This document shows positions 17,632-27,417 of a stretch of 64,000 nucleotides of DNA, one piece after another (within the stretch, counting starts at the first letter, position 1; every line of letters begins with the position of its first letter). Made by a program: the position numbers and the translations under genes. Origin of the DNA: CAIUMH01 sp963758555 (GTDB taxonomy: Bacteria; Actinomycetota; Acidimicrobiia; Acidimicrobiales; RAAP-2); assembly GCA_963758555.1 (NCBI GenBank), contig CAVWVW010000003.1:1302001-1366000 (forward strand). Reading direction: 5' to 3'. A model generated the notes under the pieces. The model was not told the DNA's origin and did not search any database. It was given only the letters and a program-made list of their open reading frames with translations.

Positions 17632-18476
17632 GAGCTCACCTCCCCTTCTGCATCATCGGTAGCGGGCACGCCGAGGTACGCGGCCTTGACCGCTTCGCTC
17701 GAGCGGATCTCATCGGGCAGCCCGTTGGCGATGACCTCGCCGAAGTCGAGGACGTAGATGGTGTCGCTGAGTGCGAGCACCGTGGCGACGTCGTGCTCGA
17801 CGAAGAGCAGCGAGACGTCTTGGTCGCCTTGGCGGACCACGTTGGACAAGATCCCCGCCAGCTGCTCGGACTCTCGAGCGTCGAGGCCAGAGAGCGGCTC
17901 GTCGAGGAGCAGCACCGACGGCGACGACGCCAGCGCCCGGCCCACCTCGACAAGGCGGCTGGTGCCGAGCGGCAACGAGGCGACCGAGGTGTGGGCGATG
18001 CTCGCCAAGCCCAGCTGCTTGAGCAGGCCGTCGACGTGGGCGTCCTCGTCGGGGTTCTTCCGGAAGATGGCCCTGACGTCGAACATGTCGCGCCAGAGGC
18101 GGTTGCGCTCGTAGCGCATCCGGTGCGCCAAGACGAGGTGCTCGCGCACGTTGAGGCTCAAGAAGAGCTCGGGCTGCTGGAAGGTGCGCGCGAGCCCACG
18201 GCGAGCCCGTCTCTGGGGGCTGTGCCCGGTGACGTCGACACCGCCCAGCTCGACTGCACCCTTGTCTGGTCGAAGCAGCCCCGAGAGCACGGCGAAGAGC
18301 GTGGACTTGCCGGCGCCGTTGGGTCCCACGAGCCCGACGATGGAGCGATGAGGCACCTCGAGGCTGACGTCAGAGAGAGCAACCAGGCCGCCGAAGCGCT
18401 TGGTCACCCCTTCAGCGACGAGCACCGGTGCGGAGCCCGTCGGCACCTCAGGTGTGGTGGTCGACTCAACGGTCAT
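17628..18476 (-). CDS. livG: Branched-chain amino-acid-type ABC transporter ATPase (LivG)
   Basis: 282 residues: Walker A GPNGAGKSTLFAVLSG, the LivG-type RRGLARTFQQPELF, a long helical insert after the Q-loop, the Walker B segment VLLLDEPLSGLD and the H-loop FVEHDVATV. The usual LSxGxxxL signature appears as LPLGTSRLVEVGRAL. It pairs with LivF as the second ATPase. The start overlaps the permease stop by four bases (ATGA). Confidence 0.92.
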   Translation of the reverse strand: MTVESTTTPEVPTGSAPVLVAEGVTKRFGGLVALSDVSLEVPHRSIVGLVGPNGAGKSTLFAVLSGLLRPDKGAVELGGVDVTGHSPQRRARRGLARTFQQPELFLSLNVREHLVLAHRMRYERNRLWRDMFDVRAIFRKNPDEDAHVDGLLKQLGLASIAHTSVASLPLGTSRLVEVGRALASSPSVLLLDEPLSGLDARESEQLAGILSNVVRQGDQDVSLLFVEHDVATVLALSDTIYVLDFGEVIANGLPDEIRSSEAVKAAYLGVPATDDAEGEVSS

Positions 18477-20488
18477 GACGAGACCCCCACGGCGGCCGGT
18501 GGCTGCGGTTCGGACGGCGGAGGCTCAGGAGGTGCCAGCGAGCCAGACTCGGCCTGCGCCTTCTTCCCTGCTCGCTTGATCAGCCAGCCACGGAAGATCT
18601 CTCCGTTCTGGGCCAAGGTGCCGTTCGGGAACTTGGCCACGCCGATGGCGCCGAGACCGAAGAGGAGCGTCGGGATCTGGACGGTCCAGCTCGGCAGGTA
18701 GGCCAGCGTGATGGCCGGGAACAGGGCAAAGCTGATGCCTGCGAGGAGTGCCGCGGTGTTCGAGCGCACGCCGAAGGTCACCAGCACCGCCAGCCAGATC
18801 ACCCCGATGAACGTCGAGAAGTTGGCCGGCTGCGCAGAGGTCTGGGCGGTCACCAGGATGCCGCCACCGATGGCGGCAACGAAGGATGCCAGCCCGGCGA
18901 TCATGATCTTCATCCCCACGGTGCTCACGCCGAGTGTCTTCGCTCCTGGTTCGCTCCAGCGCACGGCGCTCATGGCGAGACCCGTCGTCGATCGCCGGAG
19001 GTTCATGATGAACAGGGCGATGATGGCAAAGATGGCCAGGGCTAGGTAGCAGAACTGCAGATCGGTGCTCGCCCACGACGGTCGGTTGACGTTGGCGCCC
19101 AGGCCCCCGTTGGTGAACATGCCCAGGGTGAAGACCAGGTTCTCGACCAAGAGGCCGAAGGTCAGGGTGATCAGCGCGACGTAGAGACCGCCCAAGCGGA
19201 TGGTGAGCAGGCCCACCAGGAGCCCGATGGGCAGCACGATCGCTCCACCGGCCAAGACGGCGAGGAGCACAGGCCATCCATGGCTCGTGGCCAGCTGGGC
19301 AGTGATCAGACCCCCGAGTCCGGCGAAGGTGATCTCACAGAGCCAGATCATGCCGCCCTCACCGGTGACCATGGTGAAGGACAAGAAGATGATGGCGTAG
19401 GCGAAGGCCTGGGCCATGAGCCCGACCCAGAGCCCCTCGACGATGAGCGGGAGCAGGGACGCGATGGCGATCAGCACGATGGGGCCGCCGTAGCGACCGA
19501 TGAAGCCGAGCGAGCTGCCTTGAAGATCTCCTCCGGCCGCCCCCGCCATCTGGCTCTCGCCTTGGGGCGTGATCGCGCTGTCGAGCGCGCCGCCGACCCT
19601 CTGAGACTCGGACAGGTCACGCTTCCTGAACAGGTGGTAGACGACGAAGACGGCGATGAAGGCGAAGGGCACCGCATCGACGACCTCGGTCGTCCAGTTG
19701 CTCGAGGTGGGCAGGAAGTACTGGATGAGCGAGGTGGCCACACCCATGGCCAGACCGACGGCGACGGCGATGGGCAGGCTGCGGAGCCGGGCCGCCACCA
19801 CTGCGGCGAAGGCGGCAGCGACGAGCAACGTGAAGTTCCCAGGGTCAAGACCGATGATCGGGGCCGCGAGCACCCCGGCGAGTCCGGCGAAGAACATGCT
19901 GACGGCCCAGACGCCCACCGAGACCGCGCCGGGGTTGGTGCCCGAGAGCTCCGTCATCGCCGGCGAGTCGACCATCGCACGGACCTTGAGGCCCACGTCG
20001 GTCTTCTTCATGATCAAGGCGCCCAGCACGACGATCAGCACCACGCAGATGTAGACGATGACCTGGTCAAGGGTGACGGCGACCCCGGCCACGTTGTAGA
20101 CGTGCACCGGCTCAGGGGCGAGACCAGGAGCCTTCAAGATGGCCCCGCTGCCGAAGATGACGGTGGCGAGAGCCGGGATCGAGACGAGCAACCCGAGGGT
20201 GGCGACCACCTTGATCAGTGGCGAGGACAGGCGAAGGAACCGGAAGAGAGCAAAGTACAGCGCCACACCGATGATCGGTCCCGCCACCACGATGGACAAG
20301 ATCGCCGAGACGACGATGCCCATGTTCTGGGTGACCAAGAGGTAGTAGTACAGCCGTGCGATGAAGTAGGCCAGCGCACCGAAGGCGAAGTTCAAGATGC
20401 CTGACGAGACGTAGGTGATCACCAGCCCAGATGAGGCGATGGCATAGATGCCGCCAAGCACCAGCCCCGCGATCACGTACTGCAGCAT
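18473..20488 (-). CDS. Fused LivH-LivM permease of a branched-chain amino-acid-type ABC transporter
   Basis: A single 671-residue protein combines the two permeases that are usually separate. Residues 1 to about 300 are LivH-like (GLVLGGIYAIASSGLVITY, then helices including the DVGLKVRAMVDSPAM loop). A hydrophilic linker of about 35 residues (from RKRDLSESQ to GSSLGF) follows, then a LivM-like domain (EITFAGLGGLITAQL, the RRSTTGLAMSAVRWSEPGAKTLGV loop, ending with a Pro-rich tail). The start at 20488 (MLQYVIAG) has AAGGGGGGCGAG directly before it; an ATG 18 codons upstream lacks one. No substrate-binding protein is encoded in this operon within the window. Confidence 0.9.
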   Translation of the reverse strand: MLQYVIAGLVLGGIYAIASSGLVITYVSSGILNFAFGALAYFIARLYYYLLVTQNMGIVVSAILSIVVAGPIIGVALYFALFRFLRLSSPLIKVVATLGLLVSIPALATVIFGSGAILKAPGLAPEPVHVYNVAGVAVTLDQVIVYICVVLIVVLGALIMKKTDVGLKVRAMVDSPAMTELSGTNPGAVSVGVWAVSMFFAGLAGVLAAPIIGLDPGNFTLLVAAAFAAVVAARLRSLPIAVAVGLAMGVATSLIQYFLPTSSNWTTEVVDAVPFAFIAVFVVYHLFRKRDLSESQRVGGALDSAITPQGESQMAGAAGGDLQGSSLGFIGRYGGPIVLIAIASLLPLIVEGLWVGLMAQAFAYAIIFLSFTMVTGEGGMIWLCEITFAGLGGLITAQLATSHGWPVLLAVLAGGAIVLPIGLLVGLLTIRLGGLYVALITLTFGLLVENLVFTLGMFTNGGLGANVNRPSWASTDLQFCYLALAIFAIIALFIMNLRRSTTGLAMSAVRWSEPGAKTLGVSTVGMKIMIAGLASFVAAIGGGILVTAQTSAQPANFSTFIGVIWLAVLVTFGVRSNTAALLAGISFALFPAITLAYLPSWTVQIPTLLFGLGAIGVAKFPNGTLAQNGEIFRGWLIKRAGKKAQAESGSLAPPEPPPSEPQPPAAVGVSS

Positions 20489-20699
20489 CTCGCCCCCCTT
20501 GTCGATCCTTGAGTCCCCATCAGCTGAGCGAGGGGAGAACACGCCAGCACTCGGGTGATTGAGACTGCTTCACACCCCAGCGCTGATCCCCCGGCGCAGG
20601 CAACGTGGGTGAGGTTACAAGCGGCTGAGTCCCTCCGCCAGAACATCTTTTCCCGTAATTAGACGGCATACAACTGCTGCGCTCACGCATCGCGCTGCG

Positions 20700-22772
20700 C
20701 TAGGAGGCGTCGGGTGTCGAGAGCTCCTCGAAGGCCGCGCCGCGCAGCAGCTCGTCGAGCTGCTGCTCGCCGAAGACCGGCACGCCTCGCTGGCGCGCTT
20801 TGTCGACTTTGCTCCCAGGATCAGCACCTGCGAAGACCGCGCTCGTCTTGCCTGACACACTGCTGCTCACCGTCGCTCCGAGCGCCTGGAGCGCGCTCGA
20901 CGCCTCCTCTCGAGTGCGTGCTTCGAGCGTGCCGGTGAGCACGAAGGTCGAGCCGCTCAGGGGCAGATCGGCCTGGAGCGCGGGTGACGCGAGGTCTGTA
21001 TCGGTCCTGATGCCGAGCTCGATGAGCTCGTCGACCAGCTGGGCGTTGTGGGGCGACTCGAACCACGCGCGGACCGAGGCGGCGATGACGAGTCCCACTC
21101 CCTCGATGGCGGACAGCTCTTCGACGCTCGCCTGACGGAGGGCCTCGAGCGTCCGCAGGTGCGACGCCAGCTCCGCGGCCGCGCTCGGGCCGACGTGGCG
21201 GATGTTCAACGCGACGAGGTAGCGCTCGAGCGGTTGCGAGAGAGCTCCCTGGATGCCTTGGGCCAGGTTGTCGACCCGAGTCGGCTTCCAGCCCTTGAGA
21301 GCCAAGAGCTCCTCTCGACGACCCGGCAGCCGAAAGACGTCAGCGACGTCCCTGAGGATGCCGAGCTCATAGAGCTCTTCGACCGTCTTCTCCCCCAGGC
21401 TCTTGATGTCGAGCGCACCTCGGGAGGCAAGGTGGGTGAGCGACTCGCGGATCCGATTCGGGCACTCGAGGTTCTCGCAGAAGTGGTTCGCCTCGCCCTC
21501 CGGTCGCACCAGGGGCTCGCCGCACGTCGGACAGTGGGCCGGCATCCTCCAGATGGGCGCTCCTCGGCGCCGATCAGCCTTCACCGAGCCGACGACCTCG
21601 GGGATCACGTCGCCCGCCCGACGCACGATGATGGTGTCTCCCTCTCGGACGTCCTTGAGGTGGATCTGGGTCTCGTTGTGCAAGGTGGCCCGGGCGATGG
21701 TCACACCGGCCACGACCACCGGGGTCATCACGGCGAACGGCGTGGCCTTGCCGGTGCGGCCCACGTTGATCTCGATGGCCTCCAAGGTCGTCTGCTGCTC
21801 GACGGGCGCCATCTTGTAGGCGATGGCCCACCGCGGTGCCCTGGCCGTCACGCCGAGGCGCTGACGCTGGGAGAGGTCGTCAACCTTGATGACGATCCCG
21901 TCCACCTCGAAGTCGAAGGTGTGACGTGCCTCGGTGGAAGCCTCGACGAACGCCCACGCCTCGTCGATGGTGTCCACCACCTTCGTCTGGGTCGGCACCG
22001 GCAGACCAGCCGCCGCAGCCCAGGCCAAGAAGGCCGAGTGCGTCGCGAAGCTCTTGCCCTCGACGGCCCCGATGCTGTGGACCCACATCGACAGCGGACG
22101 TCCAGCCACCTTGGAGGGATCCTTCTGTCGCAGCGCCCCGGAGGCCGCGTTGCGCGGGTTCATGAACGCCGGCTCGTCCTGCTTGATCCGCTCCGCGTTC
22201 ATCTCGTCGAAGGCCTTGAGCGGGAAGTACACCTCGCCTCGCACTTCGATCACCTCGGGCGGCTCTCGGTCGGCAAGTCGGTAGGGCACGTCGTTGAGCG
22301 TCAAGATCTGCGGGGTGACCGTCTCGCCGACGACCCCGTCGCCTCGGGTGGCACCGACCGCCAAGACGCCGTCTCGGTAGACGCAGTTGATCCCCACACC
22401 GTCGATCTTGAGCTCGCAGACGAAGCGCACGCTCTCCTCTGCGGCGAGTCCTCGACGAACTCGCTCCGCCCAGGCGAGCAGCTCGTCTTCGCTGAAGACG
22501 TTGTCGAGCGACAGCATGGGTTCGAGGTGCACGAAGGGAGGGAACGCCTCGTCGAGCGGCGCGCCAACCTGCTGGGTCGGCGAGCTGGGCGTCCGGAGCG
22601 ACGGGTGCGCCTCTTCGAGGGCTTCGAGCTCTCGATAGAGCTCATCGAACTCTGCGTCCGAGAACCGAGGTTCAGAGAGCACGTAGTAGCGATAGCGCCC
22701 GTCGGCGACCAGCTGGCTCAGCTCGTCGTGTCGGTCTCGCGCCTTCTTCGGCACGTCCTTCTCCGTCGCCAT
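20700..22772 (-). CDS. ligA: NAD-dependent DNA ligase
   Basis: Seals nicks in replication and repair using NAD+. The 690 residues show the NAD-binding YYVLSEPRFSDAEFDELY region, the adenylated lysine in CELKIDGVG, the OB fold, the Cys4 zinc finger (CPTCGEPL...CENLECPN), helix-hairpin-helix repeats and a C-terminal BRCT domain (SGSTFVLTGTLEARTREEAS onward). The ATG overlaps the mnmA stop as TGATG. Length and domain order are normal. Confidence 0.97.
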   Translation of the reverse strand: MATEKDVPKKARDRHDELSQLVADGRYRYYVLSEPRFSDAEFDELYRELEALEEAHPSLRTPSSPTQQVGAPLDEAFPPFVHLEPMLSLDNVFSEDELLAWAERVRRGLAAEESVRFVCELKIDGVGINCVYRDGVLAVGATRGDGVVGETVTPQILTLNDVPYRLADREPPEVIEVRGEVYFPLKAFDEMNAERIKQDEPAFMNPRNAASGALRQKDPSKVAGRPLSMWVHSIGAVEGKSFATHSAFLAWAAAAGLPVPTQTKVVDTIDEAWAFVEASTEARHTFDFEVDGIVIKVDDLSQRQRLGVTARAPRWAIAYKMAPVEQQTTLEAIEINVGRTGKATPFAVMTPVVVAGVTIARATLHNETQIHLKDVREGDTIIVRRAGDVIPEVVGSVKADRRRGAPIWRMPAHCPTCGEPLVRPEGEANHFCENLECPNRIRESLTHLASRGALDIKSLGEKTVEELYELGILRDVADVFRLPGRREELLALKGWKPTRVDNLAQGIQGALSQPLERYLVALNIRHVGPSAAAELASHLRTLEALRQASVEELSAIEGVGLVIAASVRAWFESPHNAQLVDELIELGIRTDTDLASPALQADLPLSGSTFVLTGTLEARTREEASSALQALGATVSSSVSGKTSAVFAGADPGSKVDKARQRGVPVFGEQQLDELLRGAAFEELSTPDAS

Positions 22773-23893
22773 CAGGAGCGCTCCGGGACTGGCGTCACCT
22801 TCGATCGGATGGCGTGGCTGACGAGCGCGCTGCCGAGGACGCGGCTGGGGTCATCGGCGCTGTAGATCGCTGCGGTCTGGCCCGGTGCCACCGGAGCGAC
22901 CGCCTCGTCGAGCTGCAGCGTCCTCGCTTCGTCGGACGACGAGGTCAACCGAGCAGGCGTCACCGCGCCGTGGGCGCGCAGCTGGACGAGGACGGTGGAG
23001 CCATGCCCACGAGGGGCGTCGGTCCAGGTCTCGGTGCCTTGCTCGAGCACCACCTCGTCGATCAGCGCCTCATCTTGCGGCGCGACGAGCACGCGTGCCT
23101 GGGCGGGCTGGACGGCCACGGCGACTCGTCGACGACCGTGCGCATCCACGCCGAGGCCACGGCGCTGGCCCACCGTGATCAGCTCCACCGCGCTCACCGT
23201 GCCCACCGTCGCTCCGCTGTCGGCATCGATGAGGGCTCCAGGGGTGAGCTCAGCCCGCTCAGCTAAGAAGCCCCCTCGACCTTGGGCGGTCTGGATGAAG
23301 CAGAGATCTTGGCTGTCCGCCTTGCCCGACGTCCGCAGCCGGCGCTCGGTCGCGTAGCGGCGAACCTCTTGCTTCGACAGCTCACCGACGGGCAGCACGG
23401 TGCTCGCGAGCTGTGCGCGGCCGAGCATGGAGAGCACGTAGGACTGGTCCTTCGCCTCATCGGTGCCCCGGTGGAGCTCAGGGCCGTCGCTGCCGTGCAC
23501 GATGCGGGCGTGGTGCCCCGTGGCGAGGCGGTCGAAGCCGAGCCGCCTCGACGCCTCGAGCAGGTGGTCGAACTTGAGGTGGCGGTTGCACTCCACGCAG
23601 GGATTGGGCGTCCGCCCTGCCACGTGGGCGGCCACAAAGGGCTCGACGACGTGACGATCGAACGCGTCGGTGAGATCGAAGACGTGGTGATCGATGCCCA
23701 GCTGATCAGCGACGCGAGCGGCGTCGAGCACGTCTTGGACCGAGCAGCACCCGGCGTCTGACGGGCCGCCCCACAGCTTGAGGGTCACCCCTGAGACCTC
23801 ATGGCCCTGGTCGACGAGCAGCGAGGCTGCCACCGAGGAGTCAACGCCGCCCGACATCGCCACGAGGACCTTCACAGTGCTCAAGTCTGCCAT
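22772..23893 (-). CDS. mnmA: tRNA 2-thiouridylase
   Basis: Forms 2-thiouridine at position 34 of Lys, Glu and Gln tRNAs using persulfide sulfur. The 373 residues carry the P-loop VAMSGGVDSSVAA, the first catalytic cysteine in NPCVECNRHLKF, the ATGHHARI motif, and the second cysteine in DSQDLCFIQ. The start at 23893 gives MADLSTVKVLVAMSGG. The cysteine desulfurase gene directly upstream is the expected sulfur donor, so the two form a functional pair. Confidence 0.95.
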   Translation of the reverse strand: MADLSTVKVLVAMSGGVDSSVAASLLVDQGHEVSGVTLKLWGGPSDAGCCSVQDVLDAARVADQLGIDHHVFDLTDAFDRHVVEPFVAAHVAGRTPNPCVECNRHLKFDHLLEASRRLGFDRLATGHHARIVHGSDGPELHRGTDEAKDQSYVLSMLGRAQLASTVLPVGELSKQEVRRYATERRLRTSGKADSQDLCFIQTAQGRGGFLAERAELTPGALIDADSGATVGTVSAVELITVGQRRGLGVDAHGRRRVAVAVQPAQARVLVAPQDEALIDEVVLEQGTETWTDAPRGHGSTVLVQLRAHGAVTPARLTSSSDEARTLQLDEAVAPVAPGQTAAIYSADDPSRVLGSALVSHAIRSKVTPVPERS

Positions 23894-23915
23894 CGGCCGG
23901 TGTGGCCAGCGACCG

Positions 23916-25019
23916 TCAGCGGCGCAGCTGCGCGATCGCCCCGACGATGATCGCACCAGCTCGCTCGACCTCCTCATCGCTGGTCCGAGGCGACAGGCTG
24001 AGGCGAAGCGCACCACGAGCGCGTCTCTCATCGATCCCCATCGCCCGAAGCACGTGGCTCGGTCGCGAGGCGCCTGACGCACAGGCGGCACCGGCCGACG
24101 CGCAGAGGCCTCCCTCGTCGAGCAGGAGCAAGAGCTCATCGGAGCGGACGCCGTCGATGGTGAGGTGCAGGTGGCTCTCGAGGCGAGGAGCCTGGCGTGC
24201 CGTGATGTCGACGCCGTCGAGGGCACCGAGGAGCCTCTGGAGCTCGTCGCGCCGAGCGCCCATGGCGTCGATGGCACCCTGGCGACGATCGTCGTTCGCC
24301 AGCTCGAGCGCCAGGGCCAGCCCGAGTGCTCCGGCCACGTCTTGCGTACCGGCGCGAAGCCCTCGCTCCTGTCCCCCACCGACCAGCAGGGGCTCAAGTG
24401 CCACGGGGTCGGTGAGAATCACCGCACCAGAGCCGGCAGGACCACCGAGCTTGTGCGCAGCGATCGAGATCACGTCACAGATCGACGTCGTCTCAGCCAG
24501 CGGGTGGCACCAGCCGGAGCCCACGGCGTCGCTGTGCAAGATGATCCCGCGGCGTCGTTCGCCGAGTCCGTCGCTGAGCGCACGAAGCGGTTGGAGCACC
24601 CCGGTCTCGTTGTTGGCCGCCATGACGGAGACCAGGTCCCCGTGGTCGATCGCGCCGAGCGCGCCCGCCACGTCGAGGACGCCGTCGCTGCCCACAGCGA
24701 GCTCGACGTGCTCGCCCGCCGCTTCGCGCACCGCCACGTGCTCGATGGACGAGATCTTGCGGGCTACGGCGTCCGCTCGAAGCGCGAGGTTGCAGGCCTC
24801 GGTGCCGCCCGAGGTGAAGAGCACCGCGTCGGGAGCCACGTCGAGCTCCTTCGCCACCCGCTCCCGAGCGCCCTCGAGCACCGAACGAGTCGCGCGGGCC
24901 ATGCGATGCGAACCCGACGGGTTCGGCGGCAGACCCTCAAGGGCCTCGGCCATGGCATGACGGATCTCGGCTCGAAGCGGTGAGCCTGCCGCGTGGTCGA
25001 GGAAGATGGCGGTGGGCAC
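23916..25019 (-). CDS. iscS: Cysteine desulfurase (IscS/NifS family)
   Basis: PLP enzyme that takes sulfur from cysteine and passes it on as persulfide. The 367 residues include FLDHAAGSPLRAEIR, TSGGTEACNLAL, NNETGVLQPLRALS, the PLP lysine in AAHKLGGPAGSGA, GGGQERGLRAGTQ and the active cysteine in CASGASRPSHVL. It is 22 bp upstream of mnmA, supporting a role in tRNA thiolation. The GTG start at 25019 directly follows the TAG of the upstream dehydrogenase, so it is probably re-initiated by the same ribosomes. Whether it also feeds Fe-S cluster assembly is not shown. Confidence 0.92.
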   Translation of the reverse strand: MPTAIFLDHAAGSPLRAEIRHAMAEALEGLPPNPSGSHRMARATRSVLEGARERVAKELDVAPDAVLFTSGGTEACNLALRADAVARKISSIEHVAVREAAGEHVELAVGSDGVLDVAGALGAIDHGDLVSVMAANNETGVLQPLRALSDGLGERRRGIILHSDAVGSGWCHPLAETTSICDVISIAAHKLGGPAGSGAVILTDPVALEPLLVGGGQERGLRAGTQDVAGALGLALALELANDDRRQGAIDAMGARRDELQRLLGALDGVDITARQAPRLESHLHLTIDGVRSDELLLLLDEGGLCASAGAACASGASRPSHVLRAMGIDERRARGALRLSLSPRTSDEEVERAGAIIVGAIAQLRR

Positions 25020-26384
25020 CTAGGCGACGTAGAAGGTCTTGGCGTTGGTGAACTCACGGATCCCGACGGCTGCCAGCTCGCGGCCATAGCCAGAGCGCTT
25101 GATCCCACCGAAGGGGAGCTCAGGGGTTGACGCCACCATGGCGTTGACGAAGACCATCCCCGCGTCGAGACCCTCGAGACCTTGGCGCTGCTCATCCGGA
25201 TCGGTGGCCCAGATGGAGGCGCCCAGCCCCCACGGCGTGGCGTTGGCCAGCTCGAGGGCGGCTGCGAGATCAGCCACGGTGTGCACCACGGCGACGGGAC
25301 CGAAGATCTCCTCAGCTCCTGCCCTCATCGACGTCGTCACCCCGGTGAGCACGGTGGGCAGGTAGAAGAACCCGTCGCCACCGAGTGCGGTGCCGCCTGC
25401 GGTCGCCACCGCCCCCTGGGCCAGCGCGTCGTTGACCTGGCTCATCACCTCATCGCGCTGCGAGGCGGAGACCAACGGGCCGACGTCGGTGCTGGGCTCC
25501 ATGGGATCGCCGACCACCAGCGCAGCCATGGCCTCTGAGAAGCCTGCGAGGAACTCGTCCGCTCGATCTTCCACCACGATGAATCGCTTGGAGGCGATGC
25601 ATGACTGACCGTTGTTCTGCACGCGGGCGGTCACCGCCTTGGGCACGCAGACCTCCAGATCAGCTGAGCTCCCCACCACGAAGGCGTCCGAGCCGCCGAG
25701 CTCGAGCACGCACTTCTTGAGGACGTCGCCGGCGGTCGAGGCGACCGACCGACCTGCACCCTCCGAGCCGGTCAAGGTCACCGCGGCGATCCGCTCGTCG
25801 CGGATGACGTCGGCCACGCGAGAGCTGGGCAAGAGCAGGTTGACGAAGCAGCCGAGCGGGAAGCCCGCTCGCAGGAAGAGCCCCTCCAAGAAGCGAGCGG
25901 CCTGCGGGACGTTCGATGCGTGCTTGAGGACCCCGACGTTGCCGGCCATGAGGTTCGGCGCGGCGAAGCGCACCACCTGCCAGAGCGGGAAGTTCCACGG
26001 CATCACCGCCAGCACGGCGCCGAGAGGCTCATAGCGGATGCCGCTCGAGCTCGCCGACGAGCTGATCGCCTCCTCGGCCAGGAACGCCTCGGCGTGCTCC
26101 GCATAGAAGCGCATCGTCTGGGCGCACTTGGCCACCTCGCCCTTCGCCGCGGCGAAGGTCTTGCCCATCTCGCGCGAGAGCATCTCGGCGATGACGGGCA
26201 CCTCGCCCTCCAAGAGCTCTGCAGCGGTGACCATGTGCCGAGCGCGCCGCTCGAAGGGAGTCGCCCGCCAGAGACTCGCCGCCTGGTGGGCGAGCTCGAG
26301 GCGCTCGTCGACCTCGCTCGGGGTGTGGAAGTCGAAGGTGACCTCGACCTGGCCAGTCGTGGGGTTCGTCGAGACGTAGGCCAT
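25020..26384 (-). CDS. gabD: NAD(P)-dependent succinate-semialdehyde dehydrogenase-like protein
   Basis: 454-residue aldehyde dehydrogenase of the short GabD1 type found in mycobacteria: MAYVSTNPTTGQVEVTF at the start, AVMPWNFPLWQVVRFAAP, LTGSEGAGRSVAS, the general base in LELGGSDAFVV and the catalytic cysteine in NNGQSCIASKRF. It likely oxidises succinate semialdehyde to succinate, the last step of GABA breakdown, which would connect it to the amine locus at 37-43 kb. The start at 26384 matches the family; the frame extends upstream with no family sequence. Confidence 0.87.
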   Translation of the reverse strand: MAYVSTNPTTGQVEVTFDFHTPSEVDERLELAHQAASLWRATPFERRARHMVTAAELLEGEVPVIAEMLSREMGKTFAAAKGEVAKCAQTMRFYAEHAEAFLAEEAISSSASSSGIRYEPLGAVLAVMPWNFPLWQVVRFAAPNLMAGNVGVLKHASNVPQAARFLEGLFLRAGFPLGCFVNLLLPSSRVADVIRDERIAAVTLTGSEGAGRSVASTAGDVLKKCVLELGGSDAFVVGSSADLEVCVPKAVTARVQNNGQSCIASKRFIVVEDRADEFLAGFSEAMAALVVGDPMEPSTDVGPLVSASQRDEVMSQVNDALAQGAVATAGGTALGGDGFFYLPTVLTGVTTSMRAGAEEIFGPVAVVHTVADLAAALELANATPWGLGASIWATDPDEQRQGLEGLDAGMVFVNAMVASTPELPFGGIKRSGYGRELAAVGIREFTNAKTFYVA

Positions 26385-26464
26385 GGCTCCAGTCTGACAG
26401 GTTGGCTCGCACCAGCAACCGGTCACCTGGCGAAGCTCGACCGCTCGCTGCGATGCTTCGAGCC

Positions 26465-27241
26465 ATGTCCATCGACGAGAGCCTCGAGCGCGCACGAGCG
26501 CTGCTCGACGCGGCCAGAGCAGTCGTGGTCGTGACCGGAGCCGGCATCTCGACCGACTCAGGCATTCCTGACTTTCGAGGCCCGGAGGGCCTGTGGACCA
26601 AGGACCCGGGGGCGGAGATGCTCTCGACCTACGACGCCTACGTCTCGGATACAGAGGTGCGCCGGCGTGCCTGGCAGGCGAGGCTCACCTCACCGACGTG
26701 GCAGGCACGACCCAACGACGGCCACCGGGCGCTCGTGGCCCTCGAGCGACGAGGGATCCTCGACACGCTGATCACCCAGAACATCGACGGCCTCCACACC
26801 CAGGCCGGCACCGATCCAGCCAAGCTGGTCGAGATCCATGGCAACGGGCGCGAGGCGATCTGCCTTCGCTGCGGTCACCGACAGCCCATGGAGGCGATCC
26901 TCGAGCGCGTGAGAGCGGGTGAGCCAGACCCGACGTGCGACGAGCCGACCGAGCACGGTCTCTGTGGCGGGATCCTGAAATCGGCGACGATCAGCTTCGG
27001 CCAGTCGTTGCGAGCCGAGGATCTCGCTCGCTCAGAGGCCGCAGCCATGCGCTGTGACCTGCTGCTCGCCGTCGGCAGCACCCTGTCGGTCTATCCGGCA
27101 GCGAACGTCGTGCCGATCGCGCAGCGATCGGGAGCGCCGATCATCATCGTGAACGGCGAGGCGACGGCCATGGATGCGCTCGCCACCGTGCTGCTGCGAG
27201 GCGACATCTCGACGCTGCTCATGGCCCTGGTCGCCGACTGA
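26465..27241 (+). CDS. cobB: Sirtuin, NAD-dependent protein deacylase
   Basis: 258 residues with GAGISTDSGIPDFRG, TQNIDGLHTQAG, the catalytic histidine in EIHGNGREAICL, a four-cysteine zinc site (CLRCG and a later C...C pair in PTCDEPTEHGLCGG) and VGSTLSVYPAANVVP. It removes acyl groups from lysines using NAD+, for example on acetyl-CoA synthetase in other bacteria; the target here is unknown. ATG 26465 (MSIDESLERA) is chosen; another ATG lies 12 bases upstream. Confidence 0.92.
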   Translation: MSIDESLERARALLDAARAVVVVTGAGISTDSGIPDFRGPEGLWTKDPGAEMLSTYDAYVSDTEVRRRAWQARLTSPTWQARPNDGHRALVALERRGILDTLITQNIDGLHTQAGTDPAKLVEIHGNGREAICLRCGHRQPMEAILERVRAGEPDPTCDEPTEHGLCGGILKSATISFGQSLRAEDLARSEAAAMRCDLLLAVGSTLSVYPAANVVPIAQRSGAPIIIVNGEATAMDALATVLLRGDISTLLMALVAD

Positions 27242-27243
27242 GC

Positions 27244-27369
27244 TCAGGCGTTCTTCTTGGCCTTGCGCCGAGGGCGCAGCGCAAACCACCAGACGCTGGC
27301 GATGGTCGCCAAGATCCCAGCGATGCCCACTGCCGGCTTGGCCATGTTCCGTGCGTTCTTCTCTGCCAT
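27244..27369 (-). CDS. Very small single-pass membrane protein (41 residues)
   Basis: Reads MAEKNARNMAKPAVGIAGIL and continues through a hydrophobic stretch with two tryptophans to a strongly basic end (RPRRKAKKNA). The layout is one membrane helix with a positive cytoplasmic tail. It ends two bases from the convergent sirtuin stop. I do not recognise a family. Support is the coherent composition, a complete start and stop, and the otherwise empty space; the ribosome site (GGCGAG) is weak. Confidence 0.55.
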   Translation of the reverse strand: MAEKNARNMAKPAVGIAGILATIASVWWFALRPRRKAKKNA

Positions 27370-27417
27370 CTCGCCAACTTACCTGAGGGGTCCGAAGCCC
27401 TGGTGCCGCGACGCGGC

